Positions 22,388 to 32,686 of a stretch of 64,000 nucleotides of DNA are shown in pieces. The notes beneath the pieces were generated by a model. It was given only the letters and a program-made list of their open reading frames with translations. It had not been told where the DNA came from and made no database searches. The stretch covers positions 153,255,309 to 153,319,308 of the forward strand of contig OY998175.1 of the NCBI GenBank assembly GCA_963921935.1. The letters run 5' to 3'. The position numbers and the translations under genes are program-made. Numbering within the stretch: the stretch's first letter is position 1; each line of letters begins with the position of its first letter. The stretch comes from Galeruca laticollis (taxonomy: Eukaryota; Arthropoda; Insecta; Coleoptera; Chrysomelidae).

Positions 22388-23865
22388 AGACAGTCCCGGT
22401 ATTCTACCCTTCAAATTAGGAAATACTAAAGTTAAAATTGCAACCCACACCTTTCTCCATTATATTCCCGAAAAACCTATCCAAGACCAAATAAATTTTC
22501 TAACGCTTACATACAAACAATTAAGAAACGTAATTGACAATTCAACAGCTCCTGATAGACTTGCACTTTTTACAATATACAAACACTTACGTCTTGAAGT
22601 TGAAAATATGAATCAAAAAATGTTTTCAATTTTTCCTAATAACTTATCTAAAAGAGCATTATTTAATCCTATAGGATCTCTTGTAAAATTTATTTCAGGT
22701 AATTTAGACGAACAGGATGTTATAGAAATTCACAATAGTATTTCTCAATTAGAAAATAGTCAAAACAATATCATAAGTAAACTTAATAATCACGTATCAC
22801 TTAATCAGAAATCAATGAATGCTATGTCAACAATAAACAGAAACCAAATGTCAATTGCTAATAAAATAAAAGAAATACAAATAATATTAAACGAAACTAG
22901 AAGTAACCTAATCAATACCTAGGAATAAGAGATATTTTAGATCAAATTAAATTTAGTTTAGACTTAGTTTTAATCTTTTTAGCAGATATAGAAAATTCAA
23001 TAAGTTTCTCCATTTTAAATACAGTACATCCTAGTTTAATCTCTTCGGATAATTTCAGAGAAATCATAAGAGATTTACATACATTTCACAATAAGGATCA
23101 AATATTATTTCCTTTGATCATTATAATCTATATTCCGTTCCAAATATAAACCAAACCATTATTATTCGTCAATTACCTTTCCTCATACTGAGCAACAATT
23201 TATACCAATACCAAGAAGAAGAATGTACAAATCTTCAGTCAATATTCCTGTGCGACCAAAATCGAATCCAACCAATAGAAAAGTCAGATTGTGTTACATC
23301 TCTGCTCTCATTCAGCGACACTCATAATTGCAAACAAGTTCCTGTCCAGACAATGTTCCAAATTGTTGAAGAAATCAGCAACAGCCATTACATCGGTATT
23401 TTTCCAGAACCAATGAAGATCCAATTAAATTGCAAAGAAAGTGACATTTCGATTCTACATGTCACTTATCTTTTTATCGTTCCACCCAGCTGTCAAATTA
23501 AAACTTCATCTGTATCATACTCCAATGAAAAAAGTAACATTACAGGACACGCTCTGATGCTAGAAGAAATTGTTGAAGCCTCTTTTCCAATAATGAACGT
23601 ACAAAAGTTGAAGATAGAAAAAACACATTTAGACAAACTTCATCAAATGGTCATTCAAGAAAAAGATGAAGTCCCGTTAGAAGAAATTCGACTTCCCCAA
23701 AACATTTCCAAATATGGACTTAGTAGCATCATGATATTAATATTATTATTTTGCAGTTTATACACGTTTAAGAAGAGAGATCTCATACTGAATCTTTGCT
23801 CAAGAAAGAAGACCACCAGGAGTCCTGACATCACTCAAGTAGCTCCACCGCCCTTCCGCCCTTGA
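22335..23865 (+). pseudogene. Errantivirus env, fusion-protein type, frameshifted
   Basis: This envelope glycoprotein belongs to the family shared by insect errantiviruses and baculovirus F proteins. It would act at the cell or particle membrane. The first frame (22335-22922) overlaps the end of pol and begins right after a splice acceptor (AG at 22332-22333). It contains a basic cleavage site followed by a fusion-peptide-like hydrophobic stretch (LSKRALFNPIG), then a heptad-rich helical region. The middle (about 22915-23350) changes frame at least once. The last frame (23353-23865) holds cysteine-bearing ectodomain, one transmembrane segment (about residues 126-144 of that frame) and a short basic tail. 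This copy is non-functional as it stands. Confidence 0.85.
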
Positions 23866-23874
23866 GTTCCATTT

Positions 23875-23885
23875 GAGGAGGGAGG
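23875..23885 (+). other. Polypurine tract
   Basis: GAGGAGGGAGG immediately precedes the 3' LTR and would prime plus-strand DNA synthesis. Confidence 0.85.
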
Positions 23886-24114
23886 AGTTATGGAATGTGA
23901 ATTAACCTGTATAAGCAAAATTTTTATGTTTTATTGTTTTATTTCAACGAGGTCGTTATGCTGCTGTTTCAGCAATACAAACTTTCGTTATTGTTAATCA
24001 CAATTAAATCAGAGAGAATGACTTTATATTTCATAGTGAAAACATCTAAATATCGTAAATTAATTTAAAATAAAAGTTTTTAAAAATATTAATTGTGATT
24101 TCAAATTTATAAAG
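23886..24114 (+). repeat. 3' LTR of the errantivirus
   Basis: Same length as the 5' LTR with about 6 base differences, including CGAA/CAAA and TTGTT/TTTTT near the start. The host duplication AGGT follows. Confidence 0.93.
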
Positions 24115-24118
24115 AGGT

Positions 24119-24861
24119 TTTTGAATACAGGTCAAAGGAAGCTTGTTGCCTTTTGCGATGTATTTACACGTTGGCGCACTTCGCTGACGAACTCTAGAAT
24201 TACCACAGTTATCCAAGTAAATGTGGGTACGATCTAAGAATATATAGCTTATTTAATGAGTCTCTCGCGATTTCACCTTAATTTGACTTGTACTGAGACA
24301 TGCATTACTTAATTTTTGATACAAGTATATGACTACTAGTGGGATCAACCAGGGAGCTATTGTATGGTGTACTGTCTACCTAGTGTCGTTGAAAGATAAG
24401 AGCAATATTAGATAATGCACACTTACACATATTAGTCTGCTCAAGTTTTCGAAAAGATATCAAAATGTGTTATGTGTACCACATCTATAGTATACAAATA
24501 TTATCTTCCTCGTTTACTTGTTTTATGAGTATAATTGAAAATATATATCTTTCAACGCCTGGCTTTACATTTCATTTTCTCTAAATGTAGATAAGTCAGT
24601 ACCGAATCGACTATTGTAATTTAAGTTTCCTACTTCACTAGATCGTGCCTACGCCCATGTCTGTCATCTTTGTCTACACAGCTAGCCTGTCCAGAACACA
24701 CTAACGCACTCGCAAGCGTGTAGATGGCATCCAAGCGTTTGTAAAGACTTAGAGCTTGTGGACGCTTGCCAAACTTCGGCAAGCGTGTAAATGAGGTCCA
24801 TTTTACCAGCCCACCCAGCCCCTACGTTAGTGCCGATTAGTACCGTATCTATTATATTTAG
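24119..24861. other. Unassigned DNA, probably part of an older inverted-repeat element
   Basis: No coding signal. Around 24705-24795 the sequence has several copies of CGCAAGCGTGTA-like and TTGCCAAAC-like motifs. It is partly the inverse of 16780-16815 on the other side of the errantivirus. Confidence 0.35.
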
Positions 24862-25480
24862 GGCTATCCCCTGTTATGCGGTACCGTTGGGGGCTGGGGA
24901 AATGCTTGCCCAAATGCCGTTAGGGGCTAGAAATTTGCTGTACCGTTAGTGCTGTTTAGTGCCGTACTATTTTTCGTTAGTGCCGGCCCCCATCAAGGAT
25001 GGTTGTGGGGCTGGAGAAATGCTAGTCCCTGCTTTTAAAGATTGAGGGTTCAAATTTGCTGTGTGGTTAGTGCTACGTTCGTGCTATTTATTGCCGTATT
25101 CTGTTTCATTAGTGCTGGTTCCCTGAGATAGGGATGAACCGTTTTTCTTTCATCTCTTGCATAAATACGTGTAAAAAGCGTAGGCCCGTGAACTCTGTAC
25201 TTTCCACGAGACAACCGTGGACAATGTTACGTCTCTGTGTGGGTGGTTAGTCAACCAACTGCAACTCTTATTTTATTTTCTAATACCTATATTCACGTCC
25301 AGTTAGCAAATGTTTGGTGGTGTATAAGAGTTTGTATGTATATTTTTCCAATTGCGTAGTATTATTTATGTTATGTTGGATGAATGGAATCTATTTTTTC
25401 GACATTAAGAAATACCAATGTTGTGAATGTGAGTCAACGCTCTATGGCGTAATGTTCTAGCGCCGCCCAATTCTTTGTCT
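24862..25480 (+). repeat. Left arm of the foldback element, with internal tandem repeats
   Basis: The outer part is two diverged tandem copies of a unit of about 125 bases. Each runs from GGGGCTGG..GAAATGCT through a TTTGCTGT..GTTAGTGCT block to a GCCGTA..TTAGTGC block (about 24890-25010 and 25010-25130). Confidence 0.68.
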
Positions 25481-27720
25481 TAACAAATATAATCAATTTT
25501 CTAAATATATCCTATTTTCTACAAATTTCATATTATCATGTGATATTCTGCTGTTGAATATTTTCTTTAATTTTCTAAATAAAATACAATTTTTAGGTAC
25601 TTTTAATTTTCTATAAATTTTTCAATATCTTTTTTAGGTCAATATTTTGCAATTTAAAATTTTCCGAAAGTTTATATATTATCGTTTTCATTTCAAAAAT
25701 GTTCACTTTTTTGAAACTATAATTGTTTAAAGATTTTTTACAAATTTTCAAATTGTTAATTTAATAAACATTTTTTCAAACATATTTCTAAACCTGTTCC
25801 AATAACAGTGAGTATGGTTATGTTGTTTCTAAAAGCAAGTTCATCAAGGTCTTAAATTCTCTCAAAACATCTTTTATATGCATGAAAATGGAAAAAAATG
25901 AGAATGATTTAACTTCAATAATTTGTATCATTGAAATAAAAATTAATTGAAAAATTATCGATTTGGAAATTTCTTAAGAATGAGAAAGAATCAAAATTTA
26001 TGGAAGAATGATTAAAATTAAAGAATATTTTTCAAATAATCAGAATTTATTTAATAAAAAATGGATTCAAATGAGAATGATGGAAAATGATGATACGAAC
26101 AAGTTGTTAACATGAAAATTATTTAAAAAAATATTAGAATCAAAATCAGTTGAAAAATTATTGGAATTAATTTTTTTTTAAAAATTCAATAAAAAAGTAT
26201 AGAAATGTTTTAAGAAGTTAATTTCATCGAAATACTTAGATAGTTTCAATTTTTTTAGTATTATGAGAAAATCGCAAAACAAATTTATGGCATATTTACT
26301 CATTTATTAGGCACGTCCTGTTAAATTGTTCCGAAGTAAATACCAATCAAATTATTATCAATGAAATAATAATGAATTTTTTTTGAGAGATTGCGTTACA
26401 TCGAATTTCATAATGCTGCGACGCATTTCTTGACCAAAAAACGATTAAGCCTTATGAGATAAATAATAACTCCATTACTATCACACATAAAATTCATACA
26501 CAGATTAATGTATGATGTGTGTACTGTTATCCTCCCTAATGACTGTTCTTGCCAAATGAAATTCACTTTTTTGTAAAGTAAAAAACATTCCAACTAAGAG
26601 GAACGTTGGTGATATTTTACACTCAGATTAACAAATAAAATAGATATGTTTGTTTTGATCTTTTCTTGCTCCAAACATTGAGTCACATTCTAAGCTCACT
26701 TGCGGACACTTTCACTGCTTTGCCATATTTACAAAGTCTATCTAGTTGCAGGAAAAATGGAATTAAAAGTTTAATTGAAAATGTGTTAAAAAGATATGCA
26801 AATGAAAAAAAGTCATACTAGTTTATGCATTTGAGTCGCTATTTTTAAAATTAATTAATAATATTTGAATTTTATTTAATAAAGGCATATTCTTATATAA
26901 ATTTTAAACAAGTACTTGTTATATCCTTAGATACCTTTATAGTTATAACTAAAAGTGGCAACATTGCTCAAAATTCCAGGTCCTGTTTAATGTGTCAATA
27001 GTGATCTATTTAGTAGTTTTGTCCTTGTTTAATTTCCATATAAAGAGAGATGCAAATATTGTCAGACTGTGATCGACGATTATTTCGAATAGGTCGTAGT
27101 GTTGTAGTAAATAATGTCAAACGTGGTTTGTTTATACTAGTGCCATTACGACAAGTAAACATTTAGTTCTTTCCTTTTGATGTGTTTTTCAAAACTTTTA
27201 GTGACAAAATAAACTTTTAAGTTAATCAATTTAATGTTTTTGGATTATCATGGTTCGTCGGTGCTAAGTTTGTCAGAAAAACAGCCGAAATTACCAAGGC
27301 CATATAGCTACAATACCATCCCCACTTTTTGTAATTCATTCATTGTTTTACTACTGGCGTTTAGAATTGTTGGCCGCAAAAATAAACGTGTTTATGAATG
27401 AATAGCCCTCTCTATAATCATTATTACTCTAAGATTTTACCCAATGTTTTAAAACTATCCTCACTATTTTCAAAATGTCTTCTGTGCTTGTATTGGTAAA
27501 ATTTTTTCGATACATTTCAGTAAAAAAAAACGTGATCCTTTGACAATAATTGCTGGGTGCTAGACTCGCCATATATAACGTGCAAGGCAATAAAAAATCT
27601 TGGACCAGTGCAGAGGCGTTTCAATATTCTAATTTTTTAACCAACTAAGAAAAGTGAGGAAAGGTTGAGTGTAATTATCCGGGGCCGATTTCGTTACCTT
27701 TCTCTTCCCAGAAAGAAACA

Positions 27721-28111
27721 AGTTGGAAAGCGCCACAGTGTGGCGTATACGAAGACTTCTAAATATCAGTAATTTTAGCTTAATGAACAGTTAAATCACC
27801 GAATTTGTCTTATAATACAATAACAATACAATGAAACATAAACACTTTCTATCCAACAAAAATAATGATAACTGTCTTTAAATGCATTTGAAAAGAAACC
27901 ATTAATAAAAAGAAGTAGTTGGAAAGCGCCACAGTGTGGCGTATACGAAGACTTCTAAACAGTAATTTTAGCTTAATGAACAGTTAAATCACCGAATTGG
28001 TTTTATAATACAATAACAAAACAATGAAACATAGACACTCTCTATCCAACAAAAATAATGATAACTGTCTTTAAATGCATTTGAAAAGAGGCTATTAATA
28101 AGAAGAAGTAG
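27721..28111 (+). repeat. Two-copy tandem repeat, 196-bp period
   Basis: Copies start at 27721 and 27917 with AGTTGGAAAGCGCCACAGTG and are about 95 percent alike. Each ends with an AAGAAGTAG-type junction. They lie inside the foldback element. Each copy contains the palindrome GCGCCACAGTGTGGCG. Confidence 0.9.
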
Positions 28112-28804
28112 GTGTGACAACCAAAACTAACCTAAAACAAAGCTAGTGACAAATAACCTGATGTTGATATCTCACCTTTTATGACATAACAAAACCATAG
28201 AAATGGTCTGAACGATATTATTACAAAAGTGACCACTCTCTAAAGAGAGACAAAGCGACTACGCTGCCAATACCCGCAAATACAACGGTTTATATCTCTC
28301 GTACTTTTCGATGTGTTTTCACTGCATAACTGAATATGGATCACTCAGTCCATTTATACATGTCTATGTTATTTGACTTAAAATAAACAATTCAATAAAT
28401 AAATGGAGGTCAGAGATTACATTTTTCCTCCATTGAAAAAGTTTTAGACTATACCGATTCCAAATCTGTTGACTCCTACGCTCTAGCATTAACCGTTCGT
28501 CCGTTCAAACTTAAAACGGACGGACAGACACCAGAAGCCAGAACATTAGACTTCGATTTTTTGTCTACTTTGTCTTTCGAGATTGTAAAAAAAACACTTT
28601 CGCCCGTTCGAAAAACGCGATGAAAGAAAGGAATCAGGTGCCAAATAAATCTTTTATTTTACTGTTTTAAAATGAAACTGTTACTAAATATTTATTTAGA
28701 AACAGTTAGTTTCATTTTTAAAAAGTAACACGAGTAGATTACACACAGTAAGTGTCGAACCTGTGAATTTCACCTAATAAACCTTTTCGCGAGTGGAATT
28801 GCGA

Positions 28805-29241
28805 ACTGCTGTTTGAGACGTGTAAGGCGCAGCAGCGCCTGAACAATGCGTAATAGAGCGTTGAATCATATGCACAGCATTTGTATTTCTTAATGTCGAA
28901 AAAATAGATTTCACTTACCTGACACAACATAAATAATACTGCGCAATCAAGAAAAATATATACAAATTCTAATACACCACCGAACATTAGCTAACTGGAC
29001 ATGGATATGGGGTAGGTATTAGGAAATAAAATAATAGCTTAAGTTGATTTAACACTTTGGGCTTAAAAGGAAGCCTCCCCAACCACCCCCCTTTAAAGAA
29101 GGCCGGCACTAACGAAAATTAGTACGGCACTAAACAGCAGTAACGTAGCAATAACGATACATCACATTTCAAGCCCCTAACGGCATAAGGGGGGTTAGCA
29201 TTTCCCCAGCCCACCCAACGGTACCACATAGCAGGGGGCAG
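28805..29241 (-). repeat. Right arm of the foldback element
   Basis: Inverted partner of 24862-25480. It has one copy of the subterminal block where the left arm has two. Confidence 0.65.
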
Positions 29242-30496
29242 TGTTACTTAAATTATATTATAATATGTTATAAACCCTTTTGTGTGAGGTTATAGGGAAG
29301 GAATTTGCTAGAGTTTCCCCCCAATCACTCTTTGACCTAAATATAAAAAAATGGATGATATAATCAGTTTTATTTACTTTGAAATATATTTATAACTGAT
29401 GATCTCTTTCAAATTTGTAGTTATATAAATATTTTAGTATAAATAAACGGCTAGTACGTACTATTCGTTGAACCTATGTCTAAAGACTCTAAATGAATAT
29501 TTACTAAGTACTTCATAAATTGAGAAGTAATAGATATGTACAATACTTATATTATAATACAATATTAACTTGAAATAGGTAAAGATGAGGGTCGATGAGT
29601 CCAGCAGTTTCCTTTGTGTGTGGTAAGCAGCCATAAAGAAATAAAATAAAGAAAGATCCTACCTGCTCAGATGCTGCGGAGAGTTCAACTTTAAAGTGAT
29701 CTCGGTTTATTGAATGGCGTCACTGGATGTAGAGCTACGTATACCAAGCTATGACAAGCCCTTAAAACTACGGCAGTCTAAAAAAATAAGCAAGAGGAAA
29801 TCATGCAGTGAGAAACAGCAGCAAGAAACAGATAAAGAAAGAGAAGAAGGCCTAAAATCGAAAATATACTATTAGCACTAATTTATTTTTAATAAATACT
29901 GAAATACATACCTTTGATATAATGTGGCCTTATTGTCTATAAGGTTTTGTTCATAAATCTAATTTAGGTTTTCCCAAAAATATCCTCTAACTACAAGAGT
30001 ATGTCATCCCTACATAATAGAAGAAGGAATCTAAATTCGATATAGTTAAGAATGTATCAAATTATCCGGCGATGGCCGTAAGTTTTCAAAACTTTACAAA
30101 TCCAACCTTCTTCCATTAAAACCAGTAAAAGAGTGAATTGTCAGTAGCTAATGTTTTTCAGATAAAATAGAAAGAAGAATATTTGGCCTTTATCAAATTG
30201 GTTAGTTGGTCAGATCCATAGACAAATTTTGTCACCGAATATTTTTATCGATAACTATCTATTGAAATTCACTATCGTCTTCTCGCAATTCTAGTAGCAG
30301 TGTTGAAGCCGATCTAAGATTTACTAACTTTGTGTTGCTACTAGTGGCGGAGCAAGAATATTATTTATCATTTATTTTTAATTTTATATTTTAGGATTAA
30401 TATTAGATTTTACTATCTTCAATGGAGTTTTGATGTATTTAACAATGCCTGCCTGCACATGGGGGGAGGGGCTGGGGAAATGGACCTGTGTAAATG
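29242..30496. other. Unassigned DNA
   Basis: No recognised gene. A stretch near 30465 (GGGGCTGGGGAAATG) resembles the terminal block of the foldback element and may be another fragment of that family. Confidence 0.4.
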
Positions 30497-30498
30497 TA

Positions 30499-30527
30499 TA
30501 CTCGATAGTCGAAATTGTGTAAAGTGA
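30499..30527 (+). repeat. Left 29-bp TIR of the Sailor-type element
   Basis: Identical to the complement of 32656-32684. Confidence 0.92.
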
Positions 30528-30799
30528 CGTCATCGGTTATCTACCGATTTAAAGTGAACTCCATGAGCGTATCATAGTTTAAGGGTGCGAATACTGAAAT
30601 ATCTGGAATTTCAATTTTTAACATTTGAAATAATAACTTATCACAAGTTGTTCATAAGTAAGTTAAAACAAAATGAAAAAATGTTTAAAAGTCAATTCCA
30701 ACTTACTACTACTAAAACTAAAAAAAAGTTGTTTGTCAAGACCAAAATAAATTACCAATAAGTATAGGTATGTTGCGAGGTCACTTGTAAAATGTCTGA

Positions 30800-32176
30800 C
30801 TAACTGGAAGCGGTATCACTCCCTGACGACTCCTCAGAATCATCGCTTTCTCCTCCTATATCGATAATGAGTGGTTCCGTCATTACTTCTACACGTATGT
30901 CTAAATCCCAAAACTTTATTTCTTCTTTTAATACGTGTTGAATACATTTACGCCAACTCTCAGCAGTAACGGTATGCAGCGCCTCGTCAAACAGTTTCTC
31001 AACGTCAGCCATTTTGAATGTACTGTTTTTTCTCGCAACATAATTTTTCACTTGGGCCCAAACCAGCTCGATGGGGTTTAACTCACAGTGGTAGGGAGGA
31101 AGTCTAACAACTGAGACGTTGAAATCTTTCGCCATTTCATCGACAACGTACTTAATATAACTGCTTTTATGTTTCCGTACGAGAGATAATAATTCAACTT
31201 TTAGCATTGCCTCGTTGTGCGGAATGCTTTTACTCTCTAACCAATCAATTATAACCCTCTTGCGGCTAGCTGAAGTAGGTATTTGCTCCAGTCGACGAGA
31301 GTGGTATGAAGCATTATCCATAACTATCACTGAACCAGGAGTTACCTTTGTTAAAATTGATCTAAACCATGTTTCAAACCGGTTACCATCCATCTCTTCA
31401 TGGTAATCGACATTTTTTTTGGACTGAAAACTTAGTAATCCACCTTCTACAAATCCTTCCTCGCTGCCAATGTGAGTGATAATCAGTCGACGTCCTTTCC
31501 CAGAGGGAGCTTTTAAACCGGAAGAGAAACCCTCCATAAAGGCTTGTCGATTGCTTCGTATATTCATGTCTTGCCACACTTTTGACACAGTGTGGCCTTC
31601 ATTTAACCATGTTTCGTCAAGATAATATATGTGCCGTCCTTCGTTACGAAACTGTCGTATCTGTTTTAAATAATTTCTCCTCCATTCCACAATGTCATTT
31701 CGTTCAATTAAGGCACTGTTTCTACTTCTTGTTTGGTAACGAAAATTCATTAATTTTAAAGTTCGTCTCAAAACTTTATCACTGATGTTTGGTAAAGTAT
31801 CATCAGCTTCTATTACCTTGCTCAATTTAGCTACCGAGGGGATTTCATTCCTAAAATAAAAAGAATGTATTTCCCTACGTATATCATTCCGTGTTTGGTC
31901 GTCCAAAACAATTTTCTTTCTTCCCCTACTTTCCGGTTTACAGTTTTCACCTCGTTCTCTTGTCAAAGATCCGTCCCGCGATTTCTTTAGAATATTGTAT
32001 ATAGTACTCTCAGAAACTTTAGTTAAATAACTGCACTTAATCACAGCGTCACTAACACCCAACTGTTTGTCCGTGGCACGCAGTCCTTCGTACACATTTA
32101 ATATGAGGACTTTTTCTTCCCGAATTAAATTGTTACGACGCCGTTTTTTATCGCCAACACCGCTACACTCCGCCAT
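30800..32176 (-). CDS. DD82E (Sailor-type) transposase, full length
   Basis: A 458-residue IS630/Tc1/mariner-superfamily transposase with no stop or frameshift. The frame is open for 38 more codons upstream, but those encode a hydrophobic run outside the family pattern. ATG 32174-32176 (MAECSG), followed by a basic KKRRRN nuclear-localisation-like patch, is the likelier start. An N-terminal helix-turn-helix lies at about residues 15-70 (VSESTIYNILKKS). The catalytic triad is Asp187 (YYLDETW), Asp287 (VIVMDNASYHS) and Glu370 (YHCELNPIELVWAQVK). There are 82 residues between the last two, the hallmark of the DD82E lineage and far longer than in Tc1 (34). The tail is acidic and serine-rich. Cut-and-paste transposition at TA sites is expected from the family. 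All catalytic residues are present. Confidence 0.92.
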   Translation of the reverse strand: MAECSGVGDKKRRRNNLIREEKVLILNVYEGLRATDKQLGVSDAVIKCSYLTKVSESTIYNILKKSRDGSLTRERGENCKPESRGRKKIVLDDQTRNDIRREIHSFYFRNEIPSVAKLSKVIEADDTLPNISDKVLRRTLKLMNFRYQTRSRNSALIERNDIVEWRRNYLKQIRQFRNEGRHIYYLDETWLNEGHTVSKVWQDMNIRSNRQAFMEGFSSGLKAPSGKGRRLIITHIGSEEGFVEGGLLSFQSKKNVDYHEEMDGNRFETWFRSILTKVTPGSVIVMDNASYHSRRLEQIPTSASRKRVIIDWLESKSIPHNEAMLKVELLSLVRKHKSSYIKYVVDEMAKDFNVSVVRLPPYHCELNPIELVWAQVKNYVARKNSTFKMADVEKLFDEALHTVTAESWRKCIQHVLKEEIKFWDLDIRVEVMTEPLIIDIGGESDDSEESSGSDTASS

Positions 32177-32655
32177 TATTGTCACTAAATATACCGATAT
32201 AAATATTACAATAAATACCAATAATAACCGATTTATCACACAAAACCACAACACAAATACTGATGTTACGTTCATGAAGAGAATAAACACCTCACATAAC
32301 TGTTTACTATCACTGTCTCATTCGCGTAGCTCGATCTATCTATCTAGTTCTCAAATCCAGAACATTGAAGCGACTCTCCAACATTGTCAAATCGGCGAGT
32401 TTTTCACAACAAACTTTGCGTTCAAGAAATATACATAAACACTTTATTTCACATTTCAAGTAAACTAATTATTATTAGTCTGCTTGAAATTTGAAATAAA
32501 TATATTAAATTGGTATTGACTTAATTACATTGCATCTTTTGTACCTGAAATATTGACACAATGGATTTGAAGTGTATTTATAAAATACAGCATTTCTCTC
32601 TAGAATACATATGGCAACTGCGCTTTAACCAAAGTGTTGATTAGATAGCTCTGAC

Positions 32656-32684
32656 TCACTTTACACAATTTCGACTATCGAGTA
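32656..32684 (-). repeat. Right 29-bp TIR of the Sailor-type element
   Basis: Perfect inverted partner of 30499-30527. Confidence 0.92.
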
Positions 32685-32686
32685 TA

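Larger units (their letters stand above)
16896..24114 (+). mobile_element. Errantivirus-type Ty3/Gypsy endogenous retrovirus (gag-pol-env)
   Basis: An LTR element of about 7.2 kb with identical-length LTRs (229 bp), a primer site directly after the 5' LTR and a purine tract directly before the 3' LTR. It has three gene regions: gag, pol (protease, reverse transcriptase, RNase H, integrase) and a fusion-type env. The flanking 4-base duplication is AGGT (16892-16895 and 24115-24118). The two LTRs differ at about 6 of 229 positions, so the insertion is fairly recent. All three genes nevertheless carry frameshifts or stops, so this copy cannot make its proteins unaided. Gene order, the AGTTA LTR start and a Ser-tRNA-type primer site place it with insect errantiviruses. 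Confidence 0.93.
24862..29241. mobile_element. Large foldback (long inverted repeat) element, no recognised gene
   Basis: The left arm (24862 to about 25480) and right arm (about 28805-29241) are diverged inverted copies. They share the terminal block with GGTACCGTTGGG and GGGCTGGGGAAATGCT, the subterminal CGTTAGTGCCGG, and an inner block containing CCAGTTAGC, TTTTTTCGACATTAAGAAATAC and CAACGCTCTAT. The outer boundary is uncertain by about 40 bases, because the subterminal motif also occurs at about 24827. The 3.3 kb between the arms holds no conserved protein. The superfamily is unknown; it looks like a non-autonomous element mobilised by an unseen transposase. Confidence 0.65.
30499..32684 (-). 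mobile_element. Sailor-type (DD82E) DNA transposon, apparently intact
   Basis: A compact 2186-bp element with perfect 29-bp terminal inverted repeats (beginning TACTCGATAGTCGAAATTGT). It is flanked by TA duplications at 30497-30498 and 32685-32686. It holds a single uninterrupted transposase gene filling 63 percent of its length. Identical repeats and an intact gene suggest a young, possibly still active copy. Confidence 0.9.

Noticed and set aside
27721..28111. CRISPR-like direct repeat
   Set aside because: Only two long copies, no spacer array, and a eukaryotic context.
28739..28987. 82-codon minus-strand open frame in the foldback right arm
   Set aside because: The related left arm does not keep the frame, and no motif is present.
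32176..32290. 38-codon N-terminal extension of the Sailor-type transposase
   Set aside because: It encodes a hydrophobic run unlike transposase N-termini, and a good ATG followed by a basic patch lies at 32174-32176.
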